A stretch of 64,000 nt of DNA from Akkermansiaceae bacterium. GTDB taxonomy: Bacteria > Verrucomicrobiota > Verrucomicrobiia > Verrucomicrobiales > DEV007. The stretch is taken from positions 62,001 through 126,000 of the forward strand of contig JACKQE010000005.1 of assembly GCA_024233005.1 (NCBI GenBank), in the 5' to 3' direction. Position 1 is the first letter of the stretch. Each line of letters opens with the position of its first letter. Both the position numbers and the translations under genes were made by a program. The notes under the pieces are model-generated. The model was given only the letters and a program-made list of their open reading frames with translations. It did not search any database and had not been told where the DNA came from. Shown piece by piece: positions 8,775-15,927 of this stretch.

Positions 8775-8931
8775 TTCAGCAACTTAGGATTTGGTCTGAC
8801 TTTGGACAAGTCGGAAGAACCAGGAAGCTCCGGGGAGGAGGGGAGGTTGCCCTGGGCCGATTGCGTGTGTCGGTGCGAGAACTCCCACCTCGCTACCGCG
8901 CGTCGAAGGTTTCAAGGATGCCGGAAAAGTC

Positions 8932-8959
8932 TTGTCGGATTCCTCTCGGTCGGTATTCT
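8932..8959 (+). promoter_or_regulatory. Putative promoter of the CnrYXH-like operon
   Basis: TTGTCG (8932-8937) and TATTCT (8954-8959), 16 bases apart, form a sigma-70-like pair ending 7 bases before the ATG at 8967. Transcription would then begin almost at that ATG (leaderless), or leave a 15-nt leader for the alternative ATG at 8982. A GGAAAA stretch at 8923-8928 could be the -35 of an ECF-type promoter instead; the two cannot be told apart by eye. Confidence 0.35.
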
Positions 8960-8966
8960 GTGAGAA

Positions 8967-9245
8967 ATGAAAAAGGCTCACATGGATCATCTTCTGAGGA
9001 AGCTGGACGGCCCACCGCACCCGGTTCTGGGGGCGGATTTTACGAACCAGGTAATGGGTCGTTTGGGTGAGCAATCCTCCGCCCTCCCAGCCTCCATCTC
9101 CGGCGTCCTGATCGCTCTCTTTCTGCTGCCCTCCGTCCTGATCGGGGTTTTTCAAGCCCGGCAACACCACCACCGGGGATTGCCTATCGAGGCGCCGCCC
9201 CATCTGGCCGTTTTCGATCTGCCCACCCAGTTCGAATCCTGGTGA
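8967..9245 (+). CDS. Small single-pass membrane protein, CnrY-like anti-sigma candidate
   Basis: A 92-residue protein with a cytoplasmic N-terminal part of about 40 residues predicted to be mostly helical, one transmembrane segment (about 43-63) and a His-rich start to the periplasmic tail (QARQHHHRG). Size, topology and position match CnrY of Cupriavidus metallidurans, a small anti-sigma factor preceding the metal sensor CnrX and the sigma factor CnrH. Sequence similarity to CnrY is too low for me to claim homology by itself; the call rests mainly on gene order. An alternative ATG at 8982 would shorten it by five residues. Its stop lies 2 bp before, or overlaps, the next start, so it is co-translated with the CnrX-like gene. 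Confidence 0.6.
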   Translation: MKKAHMDHLLRKLDGPPHPVLGADFTNQVMGRLGEQSSALPASISGVLIALFLLPSVLIGVFQARQHHHRGLPIEAPPHLAVFDLPTQFESW

Positions 9246-9247
9246 CC

Positions 9248-9739
9248 ATGGCCTACCGGTTGTCGTCTGGCTTTCTGCCACTGGTCGTCGCAGGGGTTCT
9301 CCTTTCCGCCCTTTCCGCCTGGATTGCCACTCGGATAGCGTTGGCCCAGCATATTTGGGAACACGAGGAACACCACGAAGTCGAATCGGATTCTCCCGCA
9401 GGTTCCGGGGCTGCGGGAGATTTTCATGCGTGGATGCATTCGCAACTTGCGCTCACGGCGGAGCAGAAGGCGGAACTTGCCCCCTTTGAGGAAGCCTATG
9501 AGGCACAGCGCAACCGGGTGACCAAAGATATTCACGCCGCCGGCAAGGATCTCGCCGACGCGGTCCGGAGAGGGCAACGCGATTCGTCGGCCATCGCGGA
9601 AGCACTGGACCGGATGAACGCCGCCCGGATGGAACTCCAAAAATTAACGCTGGACCATTTCTTCGTGATGAAGGAACACCTCGACCCTGATCAGGCGCAA
9701 AGCCTGTTGCAATGGACCCATGACAGCCTCCTCCGCTGA
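9248..9739 (+). CDS. CnrX-like periplasmic metal sensor (Metal_resist family)
   Basis: A 163-residue protein with an N-terminal membrane anchor (about 9-33) and a periplasmic helical domain. Counting from the ATG at 9248, His60, His64, Glu81, His137 and Met141 have the same spacing (+4, +21, +77, +81) as the metal ligands H42, H46, E63, H119 and M123 of Cupriavidus CnrX. The local motifs HAWMH, FEEAYEAQR and LDHFFVM also resemble that protein. CnrX binds Ni(II)/Co(II) in the periplasm and controls release of the sigma factor held by CnrY. An upstream HIWEHEEHHEVE stretch adds extra possible ligands. A GTG at 9242 is an alternative start. The 3' end overlaps the sigma factor gene by 20 bp. Confidence 0.85.
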   Translation: MAYRLSSGFLPLVVAGVLLSALSAWIATRIALAQHIWEHEEHHEVESDSPAGSGAAGDFHAWMHSQLALTAEQKAELAPFEEAYEAQRNRVTKDIHAAGKDLADAVRRGQRDSSAIAEALDRMNAARMELQKLTLDHFFVMKEHLDPDQAQSLLQWTHDSLLR

Positions 9740-10382
9740 CTTTCCGCTCGATCCACCGATCCCGTTTACCGTCGCCGCCGCAGGGGCGCCGGTTGAGCGG
9801 GGTGCGGCCGAAGTCTTTGAGCTGCGGTGGATCGCCGAGGCGCAGAACGGATGCCACGAGGCGTTCCGTCTGTTGGTGGAGCGGCATCAGGAATCAGTTT
9901 ACCGCTTTTGCCATCACTGGCTGCGGTGTCCTGAAGACGCCACCGAGGCATGCCAGGACACCTTCCTCCGGGCGTGGCAGGCATTGCCGCGCTACCGGCC
10001 CAAGGCGAAGTTTTCCACTTGGCTGTTTCGGATCGCTCTGAACCTGTGTCGAGACCGGGCGCGCTCGCGGGAAGCCCGCAACCGGAGTCTCACTGATGCG
10101 TTCACGTCTGAGGGGCCTGTCGGCAGGACGCAGGACGAATGGCCTTGTCCTCTGCCGCAACCCGACGAGGCGGCGACGATCGAGGAAGATCTCAAGAAAT
10201 TGCGGAAGGGACTGGCGTCTCTCCCGCAGCGCCACCGCGAAGTGTTGATACTCGCCGTCATGGAAGGCTTCAGCCATCAGGAATGTGGAGACATTCTGGG
10301 CTGTTCAGTGCGGGCCGTGGAGAGTCGGCTGTTCCGGGCACGGCGTGATCTGACCGCCTGGTGGGAATCCCGGCCGATCTGA
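9720..10382 (+). CDS. ECF RNA polymerase sigma factor, CnrH-like
   Basis: A 220-residue ECF sigma factor. Region 2 (about 35-110) includes EAFRLLVERHQESVYRF and the FSTWLFRIALNLCRDRAR motif. Region 4 (about 160-215) has LPQRHREVLILAVMEGFSHQECGDILGCS and a helix-turn-helix ending RLFRARRDL. It carries an N-terminal extension of about 30 residues before region 2. Its start lies inside the end of the CnrX-like gene, giving the same anti-sigma/sensor/sigma order (Y-X-H) as cnrYXH. It probably transcribes its own operon and the TonB-dependent receptor downstream, by analogy; a terminator-like hairpin lies between them. Confidence 0.92.
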   Translation: MTASSADFPLDPPIPFTVAAAGAPVERGAAEVFELRWIAEAQNGCHEAFRLLVERHQESVYRFCHHWLRCPEDATEACQDTFLRAWQALPRYRPKAKFSTWLFRIALNLCRDRARSREARNRSLTDAFTSEGPVGRTQDEWPCPLPQPDEAATIEEDLKKLRKGLASLPQRHREVLILAVMEGFSHQECGDILGCSVRAVESRLFRARRDLTAWWESRPI

Positions 10383-10427
10383 GTAAAGGATAGTCAGACC
10401 GTGAGGGGTTGGCTTCCTCCCGAATTG

Positions 10428-10455
10428 GTTCCCGCTGATGGGGACTCTTTTTTTT
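10428..10455 (+). terminator. Intrinsic terminator or attenuator after the ECF sigma gene
   Basis: GTTCCC (10428-10433) pairs with GGGGAC (10440-10445), with one G-T pair and a 6-base loop, and is followed by an uninterrupted T8 run at 10448-10455. It separates the sigma gene stop (10382) from the receptor start (10530). It is itself enclosed by an 8-bp inverted repeat, GTCAGACC at 10393-10400 and GGTCTGAC at 10460-10467, which could form a competing structure or be a protein-binding pair. Confidence 0.65.
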
Positions 10456-10529
10456 GCGGGGTCTGACCGGGAATCTCGTTTGACTTAGGGATGGGTGCCT
10501 CCTGCGGCATCCGAAACCCGATCCCTTTC

Positions 10530-12731
10530 ATGATCACGCCGCACCGCATCGCTCCCGTCGCCGTCATGGGCACTTTTCTCCTGTTCTCCTCCTTTGGCTT
10601 GTCCCAGGAACCGGCGGCCGTTGGAGATCCTCCTCTGTTCACCCTCGACGAATTGCCGGTTGTTTCGGCAGAAGGGAACCAGGCCTCCCCTCCCGTGAAG
10701 AAAGAGTCACCGCCTTCCACTCCTGCCCCTGCCGGCCTCGCGGCGGCACCGGTGTTGGGAACTCTGGATACCATTGTGGTGACGGGCAAGGCGGAAAACT
10801 TGCTTGGCATCGCGCCATCCGCGTCGAAAGGCCAAGCCAGTGCTCAGGAGCTGGCGGAGCGGCCATTTTTGCGGCGGGGCGAACTGCTGGAGGTGGTGCC
10901 GGGGATGATCGTCACCCAGCACAGCGGTGGGGGAAAAGCGAACCAGTATTTCCTGCGGGGGATCAATCTGGATCACGGCACGGATTTTGCCATTTTCGTG
11001 GATGGAATGCCGGTAAACAACCGCACGCATGGTCATGGTCAGGGCTACGCGGACATCAACTTCCTGATTCCGGAACTGGTGGAGGAACTGGAGTATTATA
11101 AGGGGCCTTATTTTTCGCAGTTCGGTGACTTCAGCAGTGCCGGAGCGGCGCGTTTTAAACTCTTCCGGGAACTGCCGGAGGGGATCGCATCCTTTACCCT
11201 CGGCACCGACAACTATTATCGCAGTCTCCTCGCGGATTCGTTTCAGGCCGGGCCGGGTGTGGCGACTTTTGCTCTGGAATACAACTACTACGACGGACCG
11301 TGGGAGAAGCCGGATGAGCTGCAGCGCTGGAATGGGTTCTTCCGCTACGCAGTCGGGGACGAGGACGATTTTGCATCACTCTCGGTGATGGGATACGACG
11401 TGCGATGGGATGCCACCGATCAAGTGCCGTCGCGGTTGATCCGCAGCGGAACGATCGACCGCTTCGGCTTTGTCGATCCAACGGTTGGGGGCGATTCCCA
11501 TCGCTACAGTGTTTCGGCGGATTTCCAGCACACAGACCTGAAAGGGGTGACCAAGGGCTCCGTTTACGCGGGCACCTATGAGCTGGATCTCTTTTCTAAC
11601 TTCACCCTGTTTCTCGACGATCCGGTGCGGGGGGATCAGTTCAACCAGTACGACAGCCGCTGGTTTGCTGGCGCCACGGTGGATCATGTCTGGGACAGCG
11701 TTGATCTGCTGGGACACCAAGCGGAGGTGACGGTGGGGGCCCAGACTCACCACGACTGGATCGATGGCGTGGCCTTGCGGAAAACCAGCGCGAGGCAGCT
11801 TGTCTCCACCGTGCGCGAGGACGACGTCCATGAAGCGAGCCTGAGTGGATACGGGAATGTCGAGATGCACTGGACCGACTGGATGCGCACCCAGACCGGC
11901 GTGCGGGGCGATCTTTACCACTTCGATGTGAATGCCAACACCTTGCCGGAGAACTCGGGATCCGAATGGGACGGCATCGTCAGCCCCAAGGCGGGGGTGG
12001 TTTTCGGACCCTGGTGGGACACGGAGTTTTATCTCAACGGTGGGTTCGGCTTCCACAGCAACGATGCCAGGGGCGTCACCATTGCGAGAGATCCGCTCTC
12101 GGGAGAACATTTGGAGTCGGTTCCCGCACTCGTGCGAACCAAGGGCGCCGAAGTCGGCGTTCGTACCCAGATCGTGCCGGACCTCACCTCGACGGTCTCG
12201 GTTTGGTATCTCCAGAGCGATTCCGAACTGGTGTATGTCGGAGACGCGGGAAACATCGAGGCCGGTGACGGCAGCGAACGTTACGGGGTGGAGTGGTCCA
12301 ACTATTGGCGACCCACCTCCTGGCTGTATGTGGATACTGAGTTCACCGCCACAGAGTCCCATTTCGCCAGTTCAGGGGAGTTGATCGAGAATGCCGTGCC
12401 GATGAGTTTCTCGGGGGGGATCACAGTGGGTGAGGAGACGGGGCCTTTCGCCAGCCTGCGCGCCAGATACTTCTCCCCGCGTCCTTTGAACGGGGATGGC
12501 ACCGTGGAAAGCTCCGACGCCTTCCAATTGAACGCACGAATCGGCTACCGGACTTCCAACCGCTGGGAGGTTGCCCTGGAAGTGGTGAATCTGCTCGATG
12601 CTGCTGACAACGACATCGAGTATCTTTACAGTTCCCGCCTTCCCGGTGAGCCCGTGGGAGGCATGGAGGATATTCACCTGCACCCTTTTGAGCCACGGCA
12701 GGTCCGACTTTCGGTGACAAAGCATTGGTGA
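10530..12731 (+). CDS. TonB-dependent outer membrane receptor
   Basis: A 733-residue protein from the ATG at 10530, chosen because it directly begins a signal peptide (MITPHRIAPVAVMGTFLLF..., cleavage near LSQ at 26); an ATG at 10491 would add 13 non-signal residues. After a Pro-rich stretch comes a TonB-box-like DTIVVTG near residue 75. The plug domain follows, with ELLEVVPGMIVTQHSGGGKANQYFLRGINLDHG and an HGHGQGYADINFL segment, and then a beta-barrel ending in VRLSVTKHW with a terminal aromatic residue. The ligand is not identifiable from sequence. Its position directly after a CnrYXH-like module and before exbB-exbD-tonB suggests uptake (or surface handling) of a metal or metal complex. 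Confidence 0.93.
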   Translation: MITPHRIAPVAVMGTFLLFSSFGLSQEPAAVGDPPLFTLDELPVVSAEGNQASPPVKKESPPSTPAPAGLAAAPVLGTLDTIVVTGKAENLLGIAPSASKGQASAQELAERPFLRRGELLEVVPGMIVTQHSGGGKANQYFLRGINLDHGTDFAIFVDGMPVNNRTHGHGQGYADINFLIPELVEELEYYKGPYFSQFGDFSSAGAARFKLFRELPEGIASFTLGTDNYYRSLLADSFQAGPGVATFALEYNYYDGPWEKPDELQRWNGFFRYAVGDEDDFASLSVMGYDVRWDATDQVPSRLIRSGTIDRFGFVDPTVGGDSHRYSVSADFQHTDLKGVTKGSVYAGTYELDLFSNFTLFLDDPVRGDQFNQYDSRWFAGATVDHVWDSVDLLGHQAEVTVGAQTHHDWIDGVALRKTSARQLVSTVREDDVHEASLSGYGNVEMHWTDWMRTQTGVRGDLYHFDVNANTLPENSGSEWDGIVSPKAGVVFGPWWDTEFYLNGGFGFHSNDARGVTIARDPLSGEHLESVPALVRTKGAEVGVRTQIVPDLTSTVSVWYLQSDSELVYVGDAGNIEAGDGSERYGVEWSNYWRPTSWLYVDTEFTATESHFASSGELIENAVPMSFSGGITVGEETGPFASLRARYFSPRPLNGDGTVESSDAFQLNARIGYRTSNRWEVALEVVNLLDAADNDIEYLYSSRLPGEPVGGMEDIHLHPFEPRQVRLSVTKHW

Positions 12732-12737
12732 AAAGGG

Positions 12738-13424
12738 ATGTCGCTCCTTTTTCCCGGGCTGTTTCCAAACGCAAACACATCCATGGTGCTTTCCCAACAA
12801 AGTTCAGCTGGCTTGGATCTCATCGCCCTGTTCGGGCGCGGTGGCTTCGTCATGTGGCCCCTGCTATTCTGTTCGCTGCTGGCGGTGGCTGGGATCCTGG
12901 ACCGTGGGTTTTTCTTTCTCTTCCGCCTGCGCTACCGACTTACCACGGTCCTGGATCGCATCCAATCGGCCGTGGGAGCAGAAGTCCCGGCCAAGGCACT
13001 CGGGGACGGCGATGATCCTCCGACCCGGCTGGCGAGACTCTACTTGGAGAACCTCGATGCCACCACCGAGCATCGTCGGAATGTGATCCAACGGCAAGCC
13101 GGCCACGATCTCCATCGCGCCGAACGGCGCGTGGGAATGCTTTCTGCCATCGCGGCCTTGAGCCCGCTGATTGGTCTGCTGGGAACGGTGTGGGGGATGG
13201 TGGAGGCCTTCGCCACGATCGAGACCCTGGAACAGGTGAAGCCGGCGGACGTGGCCGGAGGGATCTGGTCGGCCCTTCTGACCACAGTGTTCGGACTTTG
13301 CGTTGCCATTCCCGCCGTGGCCGCGACCCGGTGGGCCGAAGGTCGTATTGAAACGCTCGCCAGAGACCTGAATCTCGTCATTTCCCACTTGGATGACTGG
13401 ACCGGCCGGGTGACCCAGCGTTGA
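12738..13424 (+). CDS. exbB: ExbB/TolQ-family proton channel protein
   Basis: A 228-residue MotA/TolQ/ExbB protein. A membrane segment lies near 35-55 (GGFVMWPLLFCSLLAVAGILDRGFFFLFRL), and two more near 130-155 and 170-195. The latter include the signature AALSPLIGLLGTVWGMVEAFATI and VAGGIWSALLTTVFGLCVAIPAVAA. It forms, with ExbD, the pump that passes proton-motive energy to TonB. It starts 6 bp after the receptor stop and overlaps exbD by 4 bp (ATGA-type), so the receptor, exbB, exbD and tonB form one transcription unit. A later ATG (12783) would remove 15 residues and may be the true start. Confidence 0.9.
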   Translation: MSLLFPGLFPNANTSMVLSQQSSAGLDLIALFGRGGFVMWPLLFCSLLAVAGILDRGFFFLFRLRYRLTTVLDRIQSAVGAEVPAKALGDGDDPPTRLARLYLENLDATTEHRRNVIQRQAGHDLHRAERRVGMLSAIAALSPLIGLLGTVWGMVEAFATIETLEQVKPADVAGGIWSALLTTVFGLCVAIPAVAATRWAEGRIETLARDLNLVISHLDDWTGRVTQR

Positions 13425-13891
13425 CTCCTTCATTCCCGAAGCCTTCTGCCTTGGCCGATCTCATCACATACCGGAAACGTCGAAACCGCGGAGAGATCGA
13501 TCTCACTTCGCTCGTTGATGTTGTGTTTTTGCTCCTGATCTTCTTTCTCGTCACCAGTCAGTTTGCCCAACCTACGGCGACGCTGGAACTGCCCACCGGT
13601 GGTCCCGGAGCGCGGCCCGATGAGTCTGCCATCCGGTTGGAAGTGACTGATGATGGGAGGCTGATGGTGGAGGGAAAAGCGATCAATGATGAAAGTTTCG
13701 AAGTGGAACTGGAACGGGTGCTTGCCGGCCGGAAAATCCGGAGCGTCCGGTTCTACGGTGACCGCAGGATCGACTACGGCCGCTTTGTTGATCTTTTGGA
13801 GCGGGCGCGCAGCGTGGGAATTGACGATTTTTCCATTGTGAAGACGGAAAATCAGGCCGGAGGGAATGAGGAGCCAAAACAACAGCCGTGA
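13421..13891 (+). CDS. exbD: ExbD/TolR-family protein
   Basis: A 156-residue protein with a short cytoplasmic start and one transmembrane helix (about 29-48), in which the conserved proton-carrying aspartate occurs in the LTSLVDVVFLLLIFFLV motif. A periplasmic domain of about 90 residues follows. It partners with the ExbB encoded immediately upstream and drives the TonB encoded immediately downstream. It overlaps exbB by 4 bp and tonB by 26 bp, indicating tight translational coupling. Confidence 0.92.
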   Translation: MTPSFPKPSALADLITYRKRRNRGEIDLTSLVDVVFLLLIFFLVTSQFAQPTATLELPTGGPGARPDESAIRLEVTDDGRLMVEGKAINDESFEVELERVLAGRKIRSVRFYGDRRIDYGRFVDLLERARSVGIDDFSIVKTENQAGGNEEPKQQP

Positions 13892-14693
13892 CGGTTTCAT
13901 CGCGTGGCTGTTGCTTGCGGCTGGAATGCATGGCTTGCTGCTGATGGTGCTGGCCCGCAGGGAAGTGGTGACGCTTCCTGAGTTAATGTCTCCTCCGCCC
14001 GGTGAAATTCACCTGACTTTGGTTGAACCACCGAAGCCCGAGTCACCGAAGCCCGAGCCACCGAAGCCCGAGCCTCCGAAGCCCGAGCCTCCGAAGCCCG
14101 AGCCACCGAAGCCCGAGCCGCCGAAGCCCGAGCCTCCGAAGCCCGAGCCTCCGAAGCCCGAGCCACCGAAGCCCGAGTCACCGAAGCCCGAGCCACCGAA
14201 GCCCGAGCCACCGAAGCCCGAGTCACCGAAGCCCGAGCCGCCGAAGCCCGAGTCACCGAAGCCCGAGCCGCCGAAGCCCGAGCCGCCGAAGCCCGAGCCG
14301 CCGAAGCCCGAGCCGCCGAAGCCCGAGCCGCCGAAGCCCGAGCCACCGAAGCCCGAGCCACCGAAGCCCGAGCCACCGAAGCCCGGGACGCCTCGTAAGG
14401 CACCAACGGCAACTGTGGTGGCCAAGCCGCGAATCCGTTCAGCTCCCAAGCCTTTCTACCCACCCGATGCTCGCAGAAATGGGTGGATTGGGACGGTTTA
14501 CCTGAAGGTGACCATTTCGGCGAGCGGGCAGGTTACGGACGTGTCCGTATCACGAAGCAGTGGCCGCGAAAGTTTGGACCGAGCCGCCGTTTCGACCATG
14601 AAACGCTGGAGGTTTTATCCTGCCAAGGATTCCAACGGACAGGCGGTCCCCTCGGCAGTGATCGCGCCCATTCGATTCCAGCTGCAGGATTGA
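13866..14693 (+). CDS. tonB: TonB energy-transducing protein with long Pro-Lys-Pro-Glu spacer
   Basis: A 275-residue protein. One N-terminal membrane anchor lies at about 11-29. A rigid spacer of 24 pentapeptides (PKPEP or PKPES) spans about residues 56-175, and the TonB C-terminal domain (about 185-275) contains FYPPDARRNGWIGTVYLKVTI and a WRFYPAK motif. The spacer is far longer than the Pro-rich region of E. coli TonB, and presumably spans the periplasm to reach the receptor. The gene overlaps exbD by 26 bp and ends the receptor operon. The coding repeat region is a 15-bp minisatellite (14031-14390), so length variation between strains is likely. Confidence 0.95.
   Translation: MRSQNNSRDGFIAWLLLAAGMHGLLLMVLARREVVTLPELMSPPPGEIHLTLVEPPKPESPKPEPPKPEPPKPEPPKPEPPKPEPPKPEPPKPEPPKPEPPKPESPKPEPPKPEPPKPESPKPEPPKPESPKPEPPKPEPPKPEPPKPEPPKPEPPKPEPPKPEPPKPEPPKPGTPRKAPTATVVAKPRIRSAPKPFYPPDARRNGWIGTVYLKVTISASGQVTDVSVSRSSGRESLDRAAVSTMKRWRFYPAKDSNGQAVPSAVIAPIRFQLQD
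14031..14390 (+). repeat. 15-bp tandem repeat (24 units) inside tonB
   Basis: Twenty-four consecutive 15-bp units of CCGAAGCCCGAG plus a variable last codon (CCA, CCT, CCG or TCA), ending in a CCGAAGCCCGGGACG unit. Each encodes PKPEP or PKPES. The final-codon pattern is patchy: units 16-20 are all CCG, 21-23 all CCA, and a CCT-CCT-CCA block is repeated in units 3-5 and 7-9, which points to recent block duplications. Both other forward frames and the reverse strand are also open through it, which explains spurious overlapping reading frames. Confidence 0.98.
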
Positions 14694-14844
14694 ATGGCCC
14701 GACCCTCCTTTTTCCCTTGCCGAGAGGATGCCCCTTGAAATCGGATGGTTGGGCAACTTCGGATCCTCCCAAGCAAGAGAGCCCGATCCTCCGTGTAAGT
14801 GTGCGGGTTCAAAGAGTCAACCGATTGCGCTGATCCTGGTACGA

Positions 14845-15918
14845 ATGCTGCAATGTAATGACGTCACGACCGGCATTCGCCCGATTCATGCAACCTCACC
14901 CCGACCCTCGACAGCCATTCCCGACACCCTGAGACACCTCCGACTTTGTGGCTGGCTTCTCATTTCCTTGGTGGCATTTGGAACCATCGGTTTCCTGATC
15001 GCCGACCAAGATCACAGCCTGTTCCACTCTTTCTACCTGACCCTGGTGGTGCTCACCACGGTGGGCATGGAGCCGGCGGAAGGCAAAGAGAAGGTGGTCG
15101 CAGTGGCCCTGATGATCGGGGGCATTTTCACCACTCTCTATGCCGCCGGCACTCTCGTTTCCTTCATCGCGGATGGAAAACTGGCGGTCTACCTGTCCCA
15201 AAAAAAATTGAAAAAGGCAATTTCCAAACTCTCCGGCCATTACATTGTCGTGGGCTTCGGCCGCATGGGGCGGGCACTCTGCGACGAGCTCACCGAGAAA
15301 GGCATTCCCTTTGTCCTGATCGAAGGCAATGCCGACCGGGTAAAAATGGCGGATGCCTTGGGCATTCTGGTGATCCACGGCAATGCCCACCATGAAGAAG
15401 TCTTCGAGGAAGCTGGCATTGGGAGGGCTCGCGGATTGGCCACCTGCCTGCCGGGAGACGCGGACAATGTGTATGTCACGTTGACCGCGCGCGGTTTCAG
15501 CAAGGACTTGAACATCATCGCCCGCACCGAAGATGAGGCGACCCACAACAAGCTGATCCGCGCCGGGGCGGACCGTGTCGTCTGTCCGCCGGTCCTGAGC
15601 GCGGGAAAGGTCATGTCGATGATGGTGACCCCTTTCGTGGATCATGGGGAGCACTGTTCCGTGACGGATCTTTCAGAGTCGATCAATCTGTTTCAAATTC
15701 CGGTCACTGAATTTCCGGCCCTGATCGATGTCACGTTGGGGGAACTTCACATCCGCTCCCGGACCGGAGTCACCGTGGTGGCTGTGGACCGGGGAGAAGC
15801 GCGCGACCTGAACCCCAGCGCGCTGTTCGTCCCGCACCGGGGTGACACCCTGACATTGGTAGGAACTCCCGGAGGGTTGGCCAAAATGAGAGCTCTCTAT
15901 GGCCCACAGCCCTCCTGA
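14845..15918 (+). CDS. Two-TM ion channel with RCK (TrkA-N/TrkA-C) regulatory domains
   Basis: A 357-residue protein from the ATG at 14845; an upstream ATG at 14728 adds 39 residues of unlikely composition. TM1 is about 34-53, the pore region about 58-76 and TM2 about 84-108. A Rossmann RCK domain follows (VVGFGRMGRA near 136-144; about 130-270), then a TrkA-C domain to the end. The layout is that of MthK-type potassium channels, gated by ligand binding to the RCK ring. The selectivity filter reads TTVGM (71-75) followed by EPAEG, where the family usually has TTVGYGD/E, so ion selectivity may differ. Convergent with the DUF1501 gene, with 9 bp between the stops. Confidence 0.87.
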   Translation: MLQCNDVTTGIRPIHATSPRPSTAIPDTLRHLRLCGWLLISLVAFGTIGFLIADQDHSLFHSFYLTLVVLTTVGMEPAEGKEKVVAVALMIGGIFTTLYAAGTLVSFIADGKLAVYLSQKKLKKAISKLSGHYIVVGFGRMGRALCDELTEKGIPFVLIEGNADRVKMADALGILVIHGNAHHEEVFEEAGIGRARGLATCLPGDADNVYVTLTARGFSKDLNIIARTEDEATHNKLIRAGADRVVCPPVLSAGKVMSMMVTPFVDHGEHCSVTDLSESINLFQIPVTEFPALIDVTLGELHIRSRTGVTVVAVDRGEARDLNPSALFVPHRGDTLTLVGTPGGLAKMRALYGPQPS

Positions 15919-15927
15919 AACATCCGA

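Noticed and set aside
14031..14390. Possible CRISPR array
   Set aside because: The units are contiguous 15-bp coding repeats with no spacers; no cas genes are present.
14009..14505. Alternative frames through the tonB repeat on both strands (GSGFG and RSPSH repeats)
   Set aside because: They arise from the 15-bp repeat being open in several frames; the TonB frame has the anchor and C-terminal domain.
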